Counted from the stretch's first letter, positions 1-10,306 are shown. The stretch is 64,000 nt of DNA from Catellatospora sichuanensis (GCF_007483665.1 NZ_ML660185.1:62001-126000); one strand, 5' to 3'. Numbers and translations are program-made. Notes: generated from the letters alone by a model not told the origin.

Positions 1-941
1 CTGAGCTGGCGGCCGTCCTCCAGCAGCCCGGCGACGCCCGCGGGCTCGGCCATCAGCAGCACCCGCCCGCCGCCGGGGACCAGGTCCAACAGTCGCGACA
101 GCACCTCGCTCAGCGCCGGGCCGTTGCGGGTGGAGGCGATCGAGATGCTGCGCCGGGTCGAGGTGACCTGGATGTCCAGCGACAACTTCAGGTAGGTCGA
201 CCCCGGGGGCAGCACGGTGCGCAGCGCCGCGGTGGGCCGGGCCGGCAGCACCTCGTCGAGCACCCGCAGCGTGCCGTCGGCGAACAGGCCCGGGTGCAAC
301 CCGGTCAGGTGCCGCAGCTGCCAGATGTGCACCGGCAGCAGCCGCCGGCCGCCGGGGGCGGCGACGCCCAGCCGCTCGGACAGGTCGTCGCCCAGCGCCA
401 GCTCCGGCGGCACGGCCAGGAAGCCGATCGCGGTCGACTCGCTCTCCAGGTCGTGTGCGATCAGGTCGCCGGTGCCCCAGCCCAGCCGGGTGCGCCCGCA
501 CGGGTGCAGGTTGTGCCCCTCGACCGCGAGCTGCTCCAGCCGGGCGGTGCGCTCGTCCGGCGCGCAGCCGTCGAGCAGCGCGAGCATGTCGGGCGCGCCC
601 GCGACCGCGGCGGCGGCGCGGTGGCCGGGGTCGAGGGTCGCCCGGCGGGCGTACGCCAGGGCCAGTCCGTGCACCGCGCTGTCCAGTTCCGCGCGCAGGC
701 CCTCGTGGGACACCAGGGCCACCGGGTCCATGTCGACCGGGTCCAGCAGCACCCGGTCGAAGCCGTGCCGCTCGCCGCGGAAGCGGGCGCGGGCGTCGCC
801 GACGTCCTCCCGCCACAGCGCTTCGGCCAGCCGGGTGGCGACGGTGACCCGGGCCCGCGGCAGCGCGTCGAAGTAGCCGTTCAGCAGCTGCGGGGCCAGG
901 TCCGCCAGCTCGGCGGCGATGGGGTCGGTGAGCGGGCGCAT
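1..941 (-). CDS. IucA/IucC-family NIS siderophore synthetase, C-terminus cut by window edge
   Basis: About 313 N-terminal codons are visible and the frame runs off the left edge. It translates as MRPLTDPIAAELADLA and contains HPCGRTRLGW, the His-Pro..Arg signature of the IucA/IucC domain, and later YLKLSLDIQVTSTRR. Enzymes of this family adenylate a carboxylate such as citrate and condense it with an amine or hydroxamate in the cytoplasm. The start ATG at 941 overlaps the stop of the upstream synthetase by one base (TGATG), so the two are probably translationally coupled. The FhuF-like C-terminal domain would lie outside the window. The family is clear; the substrate cannot be read from the sequence. 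Confidence 0.85.
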   Translation of the reverse strand, partial: MRPLTDPIAAELADLAPQLLNGYFDALPRARVTVATRLAEALWREDVGDARARFRGERHGFDRVLLDPVDMDPVALVSHEGLRAELDSAVHGLALAYARRATLDPGHRAAAAVAGAPDMLALLDGCAPDERTARLEQLAVEGHNLHPCGRTRLGWGTGDLIAHDLESESTAIGFLAVPPELALGDDLSERLGVAAPGGRRLLPVHIWQLRHLTGLHPGLFADGTLRVLDEVLPARPTAALRTVLPPGSTYLKLSLDIQVTSTRRSISIASTRNGPALSEVLSRLLDLVPGGGRVLLMAEPAGVAGLLEDGRQL

Positions 942-2500
942 CACGCGGCCAAGGGGTTGGGCAGCTGCGCCCAGGCGTCGTCGAGCGGGTCGTCGGCCAG
1001 CCGCATCGTGGTCGTCGCCTTCAGCGGCAGCGGGTCGCCGAGCACGGAACGCGCGTCCGCGGCGGCCGACGGCGGCAGGTTGTCGTACGCCTGCTCGACC
1101 CGGTCGCGGACCAGCCGCCACAGCTGCTGCGGCTCGACGCCGTACTCGCGCGACAGCACCGCGATCGGCTCGCCGAGCGCCACCGCGATGCCCGAACCCA
1201 GCGCCTTGGCGCGCAGCTGCACCGGGTCGTCACTGGCCAGTTCGCCGTGCAGGGCGGGCACGTCGACGCCGTGGCGACGCAGCCGGGCGGGGCTGAGCCG
1301 CACCCCGCCGACGTCGCGGTAGGACAGCCCGGTCGGTCGCCCGTGCGTGAGCGTGACCAGCAGGTTCTGCCCGTGCGCCTCCAGTGCGACGCCGCGGTGC
1401 AGCAGCGTCAGCAGCACCGGCACGATCAGGGCGGCCAGATCGGCGAGGAATCCGGCCGGGTGGCCGCCGTAGCCGAGCATCACCGCCTCCCGGATGAGCG
1501 GGCGGCCGTCGGCCGGTGACGGCGCGGCCAGCGCCGCGATCGGCAGGATCACCTCGTTGGGGCCCGGCCGGGCGGCCCGCCGGACCACCACGGCCAGGCT
1601 GCGCAGCGGCGTGCCGTCGGTGTCCAGCACCGCGCCCGCGGCGAGCTCCGGCCACACCTGCAGGCCGAGGTCGGCGGCGACGACGGCCAGCAGCTTCGAC
1701 ACGACCGGGCCGTTGCGCACCGCGGCCGGGGACACGATCCGCACCGCGCTGGTCATCTGCACGTCCACCGCGGTCTTGTAGTGCCGCGTCGGGTCGGCGA
1801 CCGCGGCCAGGGTGCGCAGCGACATCAGCGGCATGGCCGCGATCCGGGCGCCGTCGGGTTTCAGGAAGGGGTACGCCGACAGCACGTGCTCGCGCTGCCA
1901 CGGGTGCACCGGCAGCCGCGGCGCGAGCCCTGCGCCGGTGGTCAGCCAGCGCTTGGCCGGCACGGTGAACACCTCCAGCGTCACCGTGGGCCGGTGCTCG
2001 GGCGCGAAACGCAGCACGTCGGCCTGCGACATGCCCATCCGGGTGCGGCAGCACGGGTGCAGCGGGTGACCGTCCACCACCGACTGCTCCAGCCGCGCCA
2101 GCCCGTCCGGGCGTCCCGCCAGCACGGTCAGCGTCGGCTCGCCGCCGGACCGGTACGGCTGGGCGGCTCGGGCCAGGGCCAGCCCCGCCACGCTGGCCTC
2201 GACCTCCGCGGTCAGCCGCGCGACGTCGCCGGGCAGGCGCAGTGCGCGCAGCAGCTCGACCGGGTCGTCGAAAGCGCCGGCGTCGGTGACGACGCGCATG
2301 CCTTCCGGCGGGAGCGCGAACGGCTGCGCCAGCGCGGTCGAGCCGATCAGCCGCTGGCCACCGGCCAGGGTGACCCGGATGTCGTCGCCGTACGCCTGCC
2401 GTTCGACGACGCCCGGCAGCGGCTCGCGGACCAGCGCGCCCCACAGCCGGGCCAGGATCGCGGCGCGGGCCCCGGGGAGTGTCTCGCTCACACTCGGCAC
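941..2500 (-). CDS. IucA/IucC-family NIS siderophore synthetase
   Basis: This complete 519-residue protein has the two-part build of an NRPS-independent siderophore synthetase. The IucA/IucC part holds GHPLHPCCRTRMG near residues 145-156 and LPVHPWQREHV near 215. The C-terminal FhuF-like part holds EAHGQNLLV and YRDVGGVRL. The family builds hydroxamate or carboxylate siderophores by ATP-dependent amide bond formation. Its stop overlaps the start of a second, related synthetase by one base. Two adjacent synthetases usually act on successive condensations of one siderophore; that is inference here, as the rest of the cluster lies to the left. It is a little shorter than the typical 580-620 residues. 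I found no convincing iron box upstream. Confidence 0.88.
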   Translation of the reverse strand: MPSVSETLPGARAAILARLWGALVREPLPGVVERQAYGDDIRVTLAGGQRLIGSTALAQPFALPPEGMRVVTDAGAFDDPVELLRALRLPGDVARLTAEVEASVAGLALARAAQPYRSGGEPTLTVLAGRPDGLARLEQSVVDGHPLHPCCRTRMGMSQADVLRFAPEHRPTVTLEVFTVPAKRWLTTGAGLAPRLPVHPWQREHVLSAYPFLKPDGARIAAMPLMSLRTLAAVADPTRHYKTAVDVQMTSAVRIVSPAAVRNGPVVSKLLAVVAADLGLQVWPELAAGAVLDTDGTPLRSLAVVVRRAARPGPNEVILPIAALAAPSPADGRPLIREAVMLGYGGHPAGFLADLAALIVPVLLTLLHRGVALEAHGQNLLVTLTHGRPTGLSYRDVGGVRLSPARLRRHGVDVPALHGELASDDPVQLRAKALGSGIAVALGEPIAVLSREYGVEPQQLWRLVRDRVEQAYDNLPPSAAADARSVLGDPLPLKATTTMRLADDPLDDAWAQLPNPLAA

Positions 2501-2749
2501 GGTGTTGATGGTCGACTCCCTCGTCCGACGGGCTCGGCAGAGATCCAGTGTGGACCACCGGGGCCGCCGCCTGCCACTGCCCGTCTCAGCCTAGCGTCCT
2601 AGGACCCCGTAGCCGACGTGACGCCCCTCCCACCGGCGGCGTGCGAACGCCGACCCGACCGGCCCCGGCACGGTCGGGCACGAACACCCGCGCCAAAGGT
2701 CGGCACCTTGCCTGGTGCTGGTGCAATGTCGGTCATGGGACACGGGGAC

Positions 2750-3682
2750 ATGGAAGCGCGGCTGGCGGCCGCCGCCGAGGCGCACCGGGAGCGGCAGACC
2801 GCCGCGGCTCGCCATCGGGAACTGCTGCGCCTGCTCGACGATGCGGACGCTCAGGTGCGCGAACTGTCGACGGTCTACGACCGGGAGGCCCGCGACGTCG
2901 TCCGCCTCGAAACGGTCACGCTCACCCGCGTGATCGCCGCGCTGCGGGGGACACGTCACGATGCGATCGCCCGGGAGAAGGCCGAGGCCGACGCCGCGGC
3001 GTACCGGCTTGCGCGGGCCAGGGCCGACGCGGACGCGCTGCGCCGGGAACTCGACGGCGTGGGCGCCCGGCTGGCGGCGCTCCAGGACGCCCCGGGGCGG
3101 TACGCGGCAGTGCTGGACGAGAAGGAAAGCGCGCTGGCGGCAACGGGCGACCCGCGTGCGCGGCGGCTGCTCGAACTCGCGGAGGAACGCGGCGTGGCCG
3201 AGGCGGAGACGAAGGAGATCCGCGAGGCACAACACGCAGCCGAGGCGGCGTCGACGGCGCTCCTCCAGCTCCGGAAACTGCTGGACAGTGCCGGCAGCTG
3301 GTCGACGTACGACACGTTCTTCGGCGGCGGCGTCATCAGCAGCGCGATCAAGCACGACCGGCTCGACGAGGCGGCGACCGCGGCAGCGCTGGCCGACCAG
3401 CGCATCGCCGCCCTGAACGCCGAGCTCGCGGACATCCCCGGCGGCGGGACGGCGGCCACCCTGACCATCGACAGGCTGACCAGGTTCCTGGACGTGTGGT
3501 TCGACAACATCTTCACCGACCTTGCCGTGCGGGATCGGATCAAGCAGGCGCAGGCCCGTGCCGAGCACTGCGACCAGCAGGTGGCCGGGATCGGACAGCA
3601 GCTCGACCGGCGTCTGGCGCAGATGCGGGCCCGGCTCGCGCAGCTCGCGGCCGAGCGCGAGCAGACACTGACCGGTCCATGA
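2750..3682 (+). CDS. Coiled-coil protein of unknown function
   Basis: The product is about 310 residues, rich in Ala, Arg and Glu, with long heptad-like helical stretches at roughly residues 1-180 and 265-305 separated by a non-helical motif STYDTFFGGGVISS. There is no signal peptide or membrane segment, so it should be cytosolic. I do not recognise a named family; the Tyr-Asp-Thr-Phe-Phe-Gly-Gly motif between coiled coils seems a deliberate conserved feature. I chose the ATG at 2750 because ACGGGG lies just upstream; in-frame ATGs at 2735 and 2726 are alternatives, and the open frame extends back to 2618 with low-complexity Pro/Arg sequence that looks non-coding. It faces the EamA gene across a strong bidirectional hairpin. 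Confidence 0.7.
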   Translation: MEARLAAAAEAHRERQTAAARHRELLRLLDDADAQVRELSTVYDREARDVVRLETVTLTRVIAALRGTRHDAIAREKAEADAAAYRLARARADADALRRELDGVGARLAALQDAPGRYAAVLDEKESALAATGDPRARRLLELAEERGVAEAETKEIREAQHAAEAASTALLQLRKLLDSAGSWSTYDTFFGGGVISSAIKHDRLDEAATAAALADQRIAALNAELADIPGGGTAATLTIDRLTRFLDVWFDNIFTDLAVRDRIKQAQARAEHCDQQVAGIGQQLDRRLAQMRARLAQLAAEREQTLTGP

Positions 3683-3718
3683 CCGACGGGTCGGCTGCCT
3701 GCGGCCCGTCCTGTGTTG

Positions 3719-3764
3719 GGAAGGGCACCTTCCACAACGCATAGCGATGTGAAGGTGCCCTTCC
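3719..3764. terminator. Bidirectional hairpin terminator, palindrome family A copy 1
   Basis: Two 14-base arms (GGAAGGGCACCTTC and its complement) are separated by an 18-base loop and followed by CTTTCC. It lies between two convergent genes, so it can terminate both. The arms recur almost exactly at 29265-29310. Confidence 0.8.
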
Positions 3765-3828
3765 TTTCCTGGGTGAGGATGCTCGGGGCAGTGTCAGGCG
3801 TTCGCGCTGGTTCGCGTTCTCGTCAGGG

Positions 3829-4707
3829 TCAGCGGCGGCCGCTGCGCTGTGCGCCGATGCCGGCGGCGACGACGAAGGCGACGCCCGCGACCTGCAGCGG
3901 ATGTGGGGTCTGGTGGAGCAGGGTCGCGCCGACAGCGAGGGCGAACGCCGGTTCCAGGCACATCAGGGTGCCGAAGGCGGCGACGGTGAGGCGGCGCAGC
4001 GCGAGCAGTTCCATGGCGAACGGCAGCACCGGCAGCAGCAGGGCCAGCCAGGCGGCCTGGGCGAGGATGCCCCAGGTCAGGTTCGGCAGGGCCTGGGGCG
4101 CGCCGACCACGGCGGCGGCGACGGCGGAGACGGGCATCGCGATGGCGAGGCCTTTCACGCCGCTGAAGCTGTCGCCGACCCGCTGCGTCAGCACGATGTA
4201 GCCGGCCCAGCACACTGCCGCGACCAGCGCGAGCGCGACGCCCACGAGGTTGATGTCGCCGCGCCACGGTCGGGTCAGCGCGAGTACACCGGCGAGCGCG
4301 AGGGCGGGCCACAGCAGCCCCCAGCGGCCGGTGCGGCGTAGCACGGCCAGGGAGAGCGGGCCGAGGAACTCCAGAGCGACGGCGGTGGCCAGCGGGATGC
4401 GGGCGATGGACTCGAAGAAGCTGACGCTCATGACGGCGCTGACCACGCCGAGTCCTACCGCGCCGAGCAGGTCGTGCCGGGACTGGGCGCGCAGCCAGCG
4501 GGGCGAGGGGCGGGCGATGAGCAGGAAGGCGAGCGCGGCCCAGCAGCCGCGCAGCCAGGCGGTGCCGGCGGGGCCGATGTCGTCGAACAGTCGGGTGGAG
4601 GCGGCCGCGCCGACCTGCACGGAGAGCATCGACCCCATGATCAGCCCGATGGCGGGGGCGGTGCTCTGGCGGCGGGAGGTGCTGGTGGCGATGTCGACTG
4701 CGGTCAC
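3829..4707 (-). CDS. EamA/RhtA-type drug/metabolite exporter
   Basis: This is a 292-residue membrane protein with about ten hydrophobic segments, the size and two-halves layout of the DMT superfamily EamA transporters. Sequence around residues 105-125 (SFFESIARIPLATAVALEF) and near the end (TLMCLEPAFALAVGA) resembles the RhtA threonine/homoserine exporter branch. It probably exports an amino acid or small metabolite across the cytoplasmic membrane. The start is a GTG at 4707. It is divergent from a LysR regulator with only about 70 bases between them, which is the usual layout for a LysR regulator and its target exporter. Confidence 0.82.
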   Translation of the reverse strand: MTAVDIATSTSRRQSTAPAIGLIMGSMLSVQVGAAASTRLFDDIGPAGTAWLRGCWAALAFLLIARPSPRWLRAQSRHDLLGAVGLGVVSAVMSVSFFESIARIPLATAVALEFLGPLSLAVLRRTGRWGLLWPALALAGVLALTRPWRGDINLVGVALALVAAVCWAGYIVLTQRVGDSFSGVKGLAIAMPVSAVAAAVVGAPQALPNLTWGILAQAAWLALLLPVLPFAMELLALRRLTVAAFGTLMCLEPAFALAVGATLLHQTPHPLQVAGVAFVVAAGIGAQRSGRR

Positions 4708-4752
4708 CTCTCCATGTCACCGGACGAAGATCACGCCGTCCACCACGGGTCT

Positions 4753-4769
4753 GCGGACGGACCGTCCGC
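4753..4769. promoter_or_regulatory. Palindromic operator between exporter and LysR genes
   Basis: GCGGACGG-A-CCGTCCGC is a perfect 8+1+8 palindrome in the short divergent gap between the EamA exporter and the LysR gene. A LysR-type dimer site controlling both promoters is the simplest reading; this is inferred from position and symmetry. Confidence 0.6.
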
Positions 4770-4778
4770 GATTCGCGG

Positions 4779-5747
4779 ATGATGGGAGGCGTGGACACCA
4801 GGCTGCTGCGCGTGCTGGTCGAGCTGTCGGACCGGGGCACGCTGCGCGCGGTCGCCGAGGCCACCGGGTATGGCACGTCGGCGGTGTCGCAGCAGCTGGC
4901 CACGCTGACCCGCGAGGTCGGTGCGCCGCTGGTCGAACGCACGGGGCGGACGGTTCGGCTGACTCCGGCGGGACGGCGGCTGGTGACGCACGCGCGGCCG
5001 ATCCTGGCGGCGGTGGACGCGGCCCGCGCGGCGCTGGCGCGGGGCGGGGAGCCGGGCGGGGCGGTGCACGTGGCGGCGTATGCGACGGTGCTTTCGGGGG
5101 ATCTGATCCCGGTGGTGCGGGACCTGGCGGTGTCGCATCCGGGGTTGCAGCTGCTGCTGCAGGAGCGGGAGCCGCCGGAGGTGGTGCGGCTGCTGGAGGA
5201 GGACCGGGTCGATCTCGGTTTCGTGTACGACTACGACCTGGTCCCGCGCGGTTTCGAGGGGTACGCGGTGCGGCAGTTGTGTGAGACGCCGATGGTGCTG
5301 GCGGTGCCGTCGGAGCGGTCGCTGCCCGCCGAGATCGACGAGCCGGGGCGGCTGTGCGCGCTGGCGGGGCAGTCGTGGGTGGTGAACTCGCGCGGCCCGG
5401 CTGATGACGAGCTGGCGGTGCGGGTGTGCGCGCTGGCGGCGTACCAGCCGATGATCGAGCATCGGGCGGACAGCCTGGATCTGGTGCTGGACCTGGTGTC
5501 GGCGGATCTCGGGGTGGCGCTGGTGCCCGATTTCCTGCCCGCGCGGCCGGGTGTGCGCTACGTGCCGATGCCGGGTGTGCCGGTGCGGCGGCGCATGTTC
5601 GCGATCACCAGGCCGGGCCGGGAGCACTGGCCCGCGGTGAGCCTGGTGATCGACCGGGTCGCCGCGCACGCGTCGGCGTGGCGGTCAGGTGGCCAGCCAC
5701 TGGTCGTAGGACAGCCGGGCGATCAGGGCCAGCACGACCACCAGTAG
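4779..5747 (+). CDS. LysR-family transcriptional regulator
   Basis: The 322-residue protein has an N-terminal winged HTH (roughly residues 5-64: LRVLVELSDRGTLRAVAEAT, then SAVSQQLATLTREVG and RTVRLTPAGRRLV) followed by a periplasmic-binding-like effector domain (90-300). It should bind the palindrome just upstream and regulate the divergent exporter and itself. Alternative starts are ATG 4782 and GTG 4791. Its 3' end runs 63 bases into the convergent TauE/SafE gene, so the last ~21 codons (ending QPGDQGQHDHQ) are antisense to that gene; the natural family C-terminus is near 5690, so this tail is probably unselected read-through. Confidence 0.87.
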   Translation: MMGGVDTRLLRVLVELSDRGTLRAVAEATGYGTSAVSQQLATLTREVGAPLVERTGRTVRLTPAGRRLVTHARPILAAVDAARAALARGGEPGGAVHVAAYATVLSGDLIPVVRDLAVSHPGLQLLLQEREPPEVVRLLEEDRVDLGFVYDYDLVPRGFEGYAVRQLCETPMVLAVPSERSLPAEIDEPGRLCALAGQSWVVNSRGPADDELAVRVCALAAYQPMIEHRADSLDLVLDLVSADLGVALVPDFLPARPGVRYVPMPGVPVRRRMFAITRPGREHWPAVSLVIDRVAAHASAWRSGGQPLVVGQPGDQGQHDHQ

Positions 5748-6467
5748 CACGATGCGTACGAAGCCGGACCCGCGTTTGAGGGCCATTCGGGCGCCGATCT
5801 GGGCTCCGATGATGTTGCAGACGGCCATCGCCGCGCCGAGTTGCCACCACACGTGCCCGCCGGCGGCGAACACGATCAGGGCGCCGAGGTTGGTGCCCGC
5901 GTTGACGATCTTGGCCATGGCCGAGCCGTGCAGGAAGTCGGCGCCGATGACGGTGGTGAAGGTGAGCACCAGGAACGTGCCGGTGCCGGGGCCGATCATG
6001 CCGTCGTACAGCGCGATGAGGCCGCCCGCCAGCGCGACGGCCAGTGCGGCGCGGCCCTGGGTGCGCCGTTCGGGGTGGGCGTAGATGCCGTTGTTCGGCC
6101 GGAACGTGACGAACAGCGCGACGGCGACCAGAATGCCGAGCACCACCGGGCGGTAGACGTCCTTGTTGGGGGTCAGGGCGATGGCCAGCCAGGCGCCGAT
6201 GCCGGAGACGACGACGGCGATGGCACCGGCGGGCCCGGCGACGCGCCAGTCGATGCGGGTGTGCCGCGCGTAGGTGATCGCGGCACTGGTGGTCCCGGCG
6301 ATCGCGGTCATCTTGTTGGTGCCCAGGGCGGTCGCCAGCGGCACCTGGGAAGGCAGGCCGATGAGCAGTGCCGGGAGCAGGAGCAGTCCGCCGCCGCCGA
6401 CCACGGCGTCCACCCACCCGGCGGCGGTGGCGGCGGTCAGCAGCAGGCTGAGGCTACCGGCGTCCAC
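5685..6467 (-). CDS. TauE/SafE (TSUP) family permease
   Basis: The protein has 260 residues with about eight hydrophobic segments. It carries the family hallmarks: a Gly-rich first helix (VDAVVGGGGLLLLPALL), LATALGTNKMTAIAGT, and in the second half LIALYDGMIGPGTGTFLVL followed by NAGTNLGALI. Members move sulfite, sulfoacetate or other organosulfur and anionic compounds across the membrane; the substrate here is unknown. The GTG start at 6467 is the best in-frame choice. Its 3' end overlaps the convergent LysR gene by 63 bases. Confidence 0.85.
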   Translation of the reverse strand: MDAGSLSLLLTAATAAGWVDAVVGGGGLLLLPALLIGLPSQVPLATALGTNKMTAIAGTTSAAITYARHTRIDWRVAGPAGAIAVVVSGIGAWLAIALTPNKDVYRPVVLGILVAVALFVTFRPNNGIYAHPERRTQGRAALAVALAGGLIALYDGMIGPGTGTFLVLTFTTVIGADFLHGSAMAKIVNAGTNLGALIVFAAGGHVWWQLGAAMAVCNIIGAQIGARMALKRGSGFVRIVLLVVVLALIARLSYDQWLAT

Positions 6468-6491
6468 GGGCCGGCGCGGGGGTGCTGTGGA

Positions 6492-6581
6492 TCATGATTG
6501 GCGGCGCTTGGTGGCGAGCCACATCCCGATCGCCCCGATGGCGATGAAGAGCAGCATGAAGCAGACGAGGGCCTTGAACAC
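6492..6581 (-). CDS. Possible 29-residue single-pass membrane micro-protein
   Basis: A GTG-started frame encodes 29 residues: a hydrophobic core (ALVCFMLLFIAIGAIGMWLA) ending in the basic tail TKRRQS, an N-out/C-in topology by the positive-inside rule. It lies 25 bases upstream of the TauE/SafE start on the same strand and could be co-transcribed with it. No good ribosome binding site precedes it, so it may be chance hydrophobic sequence. Confidence 0.3.
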   Translation of the reverse strand: MFKALVCFMLLFIAIGAIGMWLATKRRQS

Positions 6582-6716
6582 CCGGCAACCATAGCGACTG
6601 CCCCGGCGATGATCGAGTGGCCGTCTCGGCGAAGTCCGGTCAGTGGGCTGTCGGCCTGGCGTAAGTTGGGCGGTGGTCGAACCCCCGGGGCCGTACTGGG
6701 ATGGGAGGAGTCGGCC

Positions 6717-7526
6717 ATGTTCATCCGCCGGGCGTTCGCGAGCCTGCTCGGATTCGTCACCGCCGTGCTGATGATGTCGCTCACGGTCGCACCGGCCGCC
6801 GCGGCGAACAAACAGACGAAACCGACGATCGTGCTGGTACACGGTGCGTTCGCCGACTCGTCGAGCTGGGACGGGGTCGTCCCGCTCCTGCAGGCGCAGG
6901 GCTACCAGGTGATCTCCGCGGCGAACCCGCTGCGCGGCGTGAAGAGTGACGCCGACTACATCGCCTCGCTGCTCAAGAAGATCTCGGGCCCGATCGTGCT
7001 GGTCGGCCACTCCTACGGCGGCAGCGTCATCAGCAACGCGGCCGAGGGCAACCCGAACGTCAAGGCGCTGGTGTACGTCGCCGCGTTCGCGCCGGAGGTG
7101 GGCGAGTCCGCGGCGGCGCTGTCGGCGAAGTTCCCGGGCAGCACGCTGGGCCCGACGCTGGCCCCGCCGGTGCCGCTGGCCGGTGGCGGCAACGACCTCT
7201 ACATCGACCAGGCCAAGTTCCACGAGCAGTTCGCCGCCGACGTGCCCGCCGACAAGGCGAAGCTGATGGCGGTCGGCCAGCGCCCGATCACCGAGGCGGC
7301 GCTCAACGAGGCGTCACCGAACGCGGCCTGGAAGAACATTCCGGCGTGGTTCGTGTACGGCTCCGCGGACAAGAACATCCCGCCGCAGGCGCAGGCGTTC
7401 ATGGCCCAGCGGGCCGGGTCGAAGGAGACGGTCGTCGTCGACGGCGCGTCGCACGTCGTGATGATCTCCCACCCGGACCAGGTGGCGAAGGTCATTCAGA
7501 ACGCGGCGGCGACCGCGACCGAGTAG
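6717..7526 (+). CDS. Secreted alpha/beta hydrolase
   Basis: The 269-residue product starts with a Sec signal peptide (basic MFIRR, hydrophobic core, cleavage near APAAAA at about residue 27). The mature domain shows the alpha/beta hydrolase pattern: IVLVHGAFADSSSW (oxyanion region), nucleophile elbow GHSYGGS near residue 101, acid in YGSADKN near 220, and His in GASHVVM near 247. It resembles small esterase-like hydrolases of the HNL/salicylate-esterase type, but the substrate is unknown. The ATG at 6717 is set by GGGAGGAG at 6703-6710; the open frame reaching further upstream lacks a signal peptide at its start. Confidence 0.88.
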   Translation: MFIRRAFASLLGFVTAVLMMSLTVAPAAAANKQTKPTIVLVHGAFADSSSWDGVVPLLQAQGYQVISAANPLRGVKSDADYIASLLKKISGPIVLVGHSYGGSVISNAAEGNPNVKALVYVAAFAPEVGESAAALSAKFPGSTLGPTLAPPVPLAGGGNDLYIDQAKFHEQFAADVPADKAKLMAVGQRPITEAALNEASPNAAWKNIPAWFVYGSADKNIPPQAQAFMAQRAGSKETVVVDGASHVVMISHPDQVAKVIQNAAATATE

Positions 7527-7601
7527 GCGGGGCCGCCCGGCAAGCCCGGCTCGGCAATCGGCGGGGCCGCCGTTCGGGCGCGCCGGGGCCCGGCAATGAC
7601 G

Positions 7602-7632
7602 AGGCCGCCGCCCCGGTGCGGGACGGCGGCCT
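7602..7632. terminator. Hairpin between convergent genes
   Basis: AGGCCGCCG pairs with CGGCGGCCT around a 13-base loop between the convergent hydrolase and Spo0M-like genes. No U-tract is present, as is common for terminators in this kind of genome. Confidence 0.55.
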
Positions 7633-7647
7633 GGGTTCGGTGGTCGG

Positions 7648-8622
7648 TTACTCGCCGCCGAAGCCGAAGTCCATGTCCATGTCGAAGACCTCCTCGGCGA
7701 CCTCGCCGGCGACCATGCCGCCGACGAAGCCCGCCGCCACGCCGCCGGCGACGCCCATGCCGTGCCCGTGGTGGTTGCTGCGGGCGCCGGGCCCGCCGTG
7801 GAAGCCGGGCGCGCCGCCGTGTCCGTAGCCGCCGCCGTGTCCGTAGCCGGAGCCGTGGCGGTCCAGCGCCCCGCGGATCCAGCCGTCGACGACGGCGGGC
7901 CAGTCGGTGCGGCCGGCGTCGGCGTGGCTGACGTGGTTGCGGCTGAACGTGTCGTGTGAGCCGAGGAAGCCGCGCTTGTCGAACTCGAGCACCACGTCCA
8001 TGCCCTGCGGGCTGGTCACGAAGGTCAGCTCCAGCTGGCGCATGCGGCCCGCGTACGCCTGGGACGGGTGGAACTCGATCTCCTGGTAGAACGGGAGCGT
8101 CTGGTGCACCCCCTGGATGCGGCCGCGCTCGAGGTCGGCGCGGGTGAAGTGGAAGCCCAGCCGGGTGAACGCCTCCATCACCGCGGCCTGCAGCGGCAGC
8201 GGCTCGACGCCGACCGGGTCGATGTCGGTCTTGTCCACGGACTTGGCCACCGACAGCTCGGTGCGCACGCCCATGGTCATGCCGTGCAGCGGTGTGCCGT
8301 AGAACCGGGTGACCGGGGTCTCCCAGGGCACGTCGATCGAGAACGGCAGCGAGTGCTGCGCCCCGGCGGCCAGGCTGAACGAGCCGGTCAGGTGCACCCG
8401 GTGGAACTCCACGGTGGTGTCGTACTCACTGTCGTGGCCTTCCACCTCGACCCGGGTGACCAGGCCGATGGAGACGTATTCGATCAGGGTGTCGTGGTCA
8501 CCGCCGCGGATGTGCACGGTGCCGCTGAGCGTGCCGCCTGGCTGCACGACGGGGGTCGCGAGCACGGTGTCCACCGACGGGCCGCCGACGCCGAAGGCGG
8601 CGAGCATCTTCTTGAAAACCAC
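7648..8622 (-). CDS. Spo0M-like (SpoOM, arrestin-fold) protein
   Basis: The 324-residue protein begins MVFKKMLAAFGVGGPSVDTVL and continues with beta-rich sequence (PGGTLSGTVHIRGGDHD, FSIDVPWETPVT) typical of the sporulation-control protein Spo0M family, which has an arrestin-like fold. The C-terminal region after about residue 255 is a Gly/His-rich tail (GSGYGHGGGYGHGG) followed by a short hydrophobic Gly/Ala/Val helix and an acidic end. The His-rich tail could bind metal; that is inference. A GTG start is preceded by GAGGAG. Spo0M affects sporulation or cell shape in Bacillus; the role in actinobacteria is not established from this sequence. Confidence 0.85.
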   Translation of the reverse strand: MVFKKMLAAFGVGGPSVDTVLATPVVQPGGTLSGTVHIRGGDHDTLIEYVSIGLVTRVEVEGHDSEYDTTVEFHRVHLTGSFSLAAGAQHSLPFSIDVPWETPVTRFYGTPLHGMTMGVRTELSVAKSVDKTDIDPVGVEPLPLQAAVMEAFTRLGFHFTRADLERGRIQGVHQTLPFYQEIEFHPSQAYAGRMRQLELTFVTSPQGMDVVLEFDKRGFLGSHDTFSRNHVSHADAGRTDWPAVVDGWIRGALDRHGSGYGHGGGYGHGGAPGFHGGPGARSNHHGHGMGVAGGVAAGFVGGMVAGEVAEEVFDMDMDFGFGGE

Positions 8623-8675
8623 GGAACTGCATCTCCTCTGGGGTGCGGGTCCACTCGACCTGCGCTCATACCTTC

Positions 8676-10262
<1,587 letters not shown>

Positions 10263-10306
10263 GAGCACCACCGAGAGGATCTCGAGAAGAAGCCTGCCGG
10301 GCGTGT

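Noticed and set aside
2585..2610. Possible IdeR/DmdR iron box upstream of the siderophore genes
   Set aside because: Only TAGGCT matches the consensus; the other half-sites do not, and that word is more likely a -10 box.
2591..3742. 383-codon minus-strand frame over the coiled-coil gene
   Set aside because: Composition and lack of a ribosome site mark it as a shadow; the plus-strand coiled-coil frame has coherent heptads and ends at the terminator.
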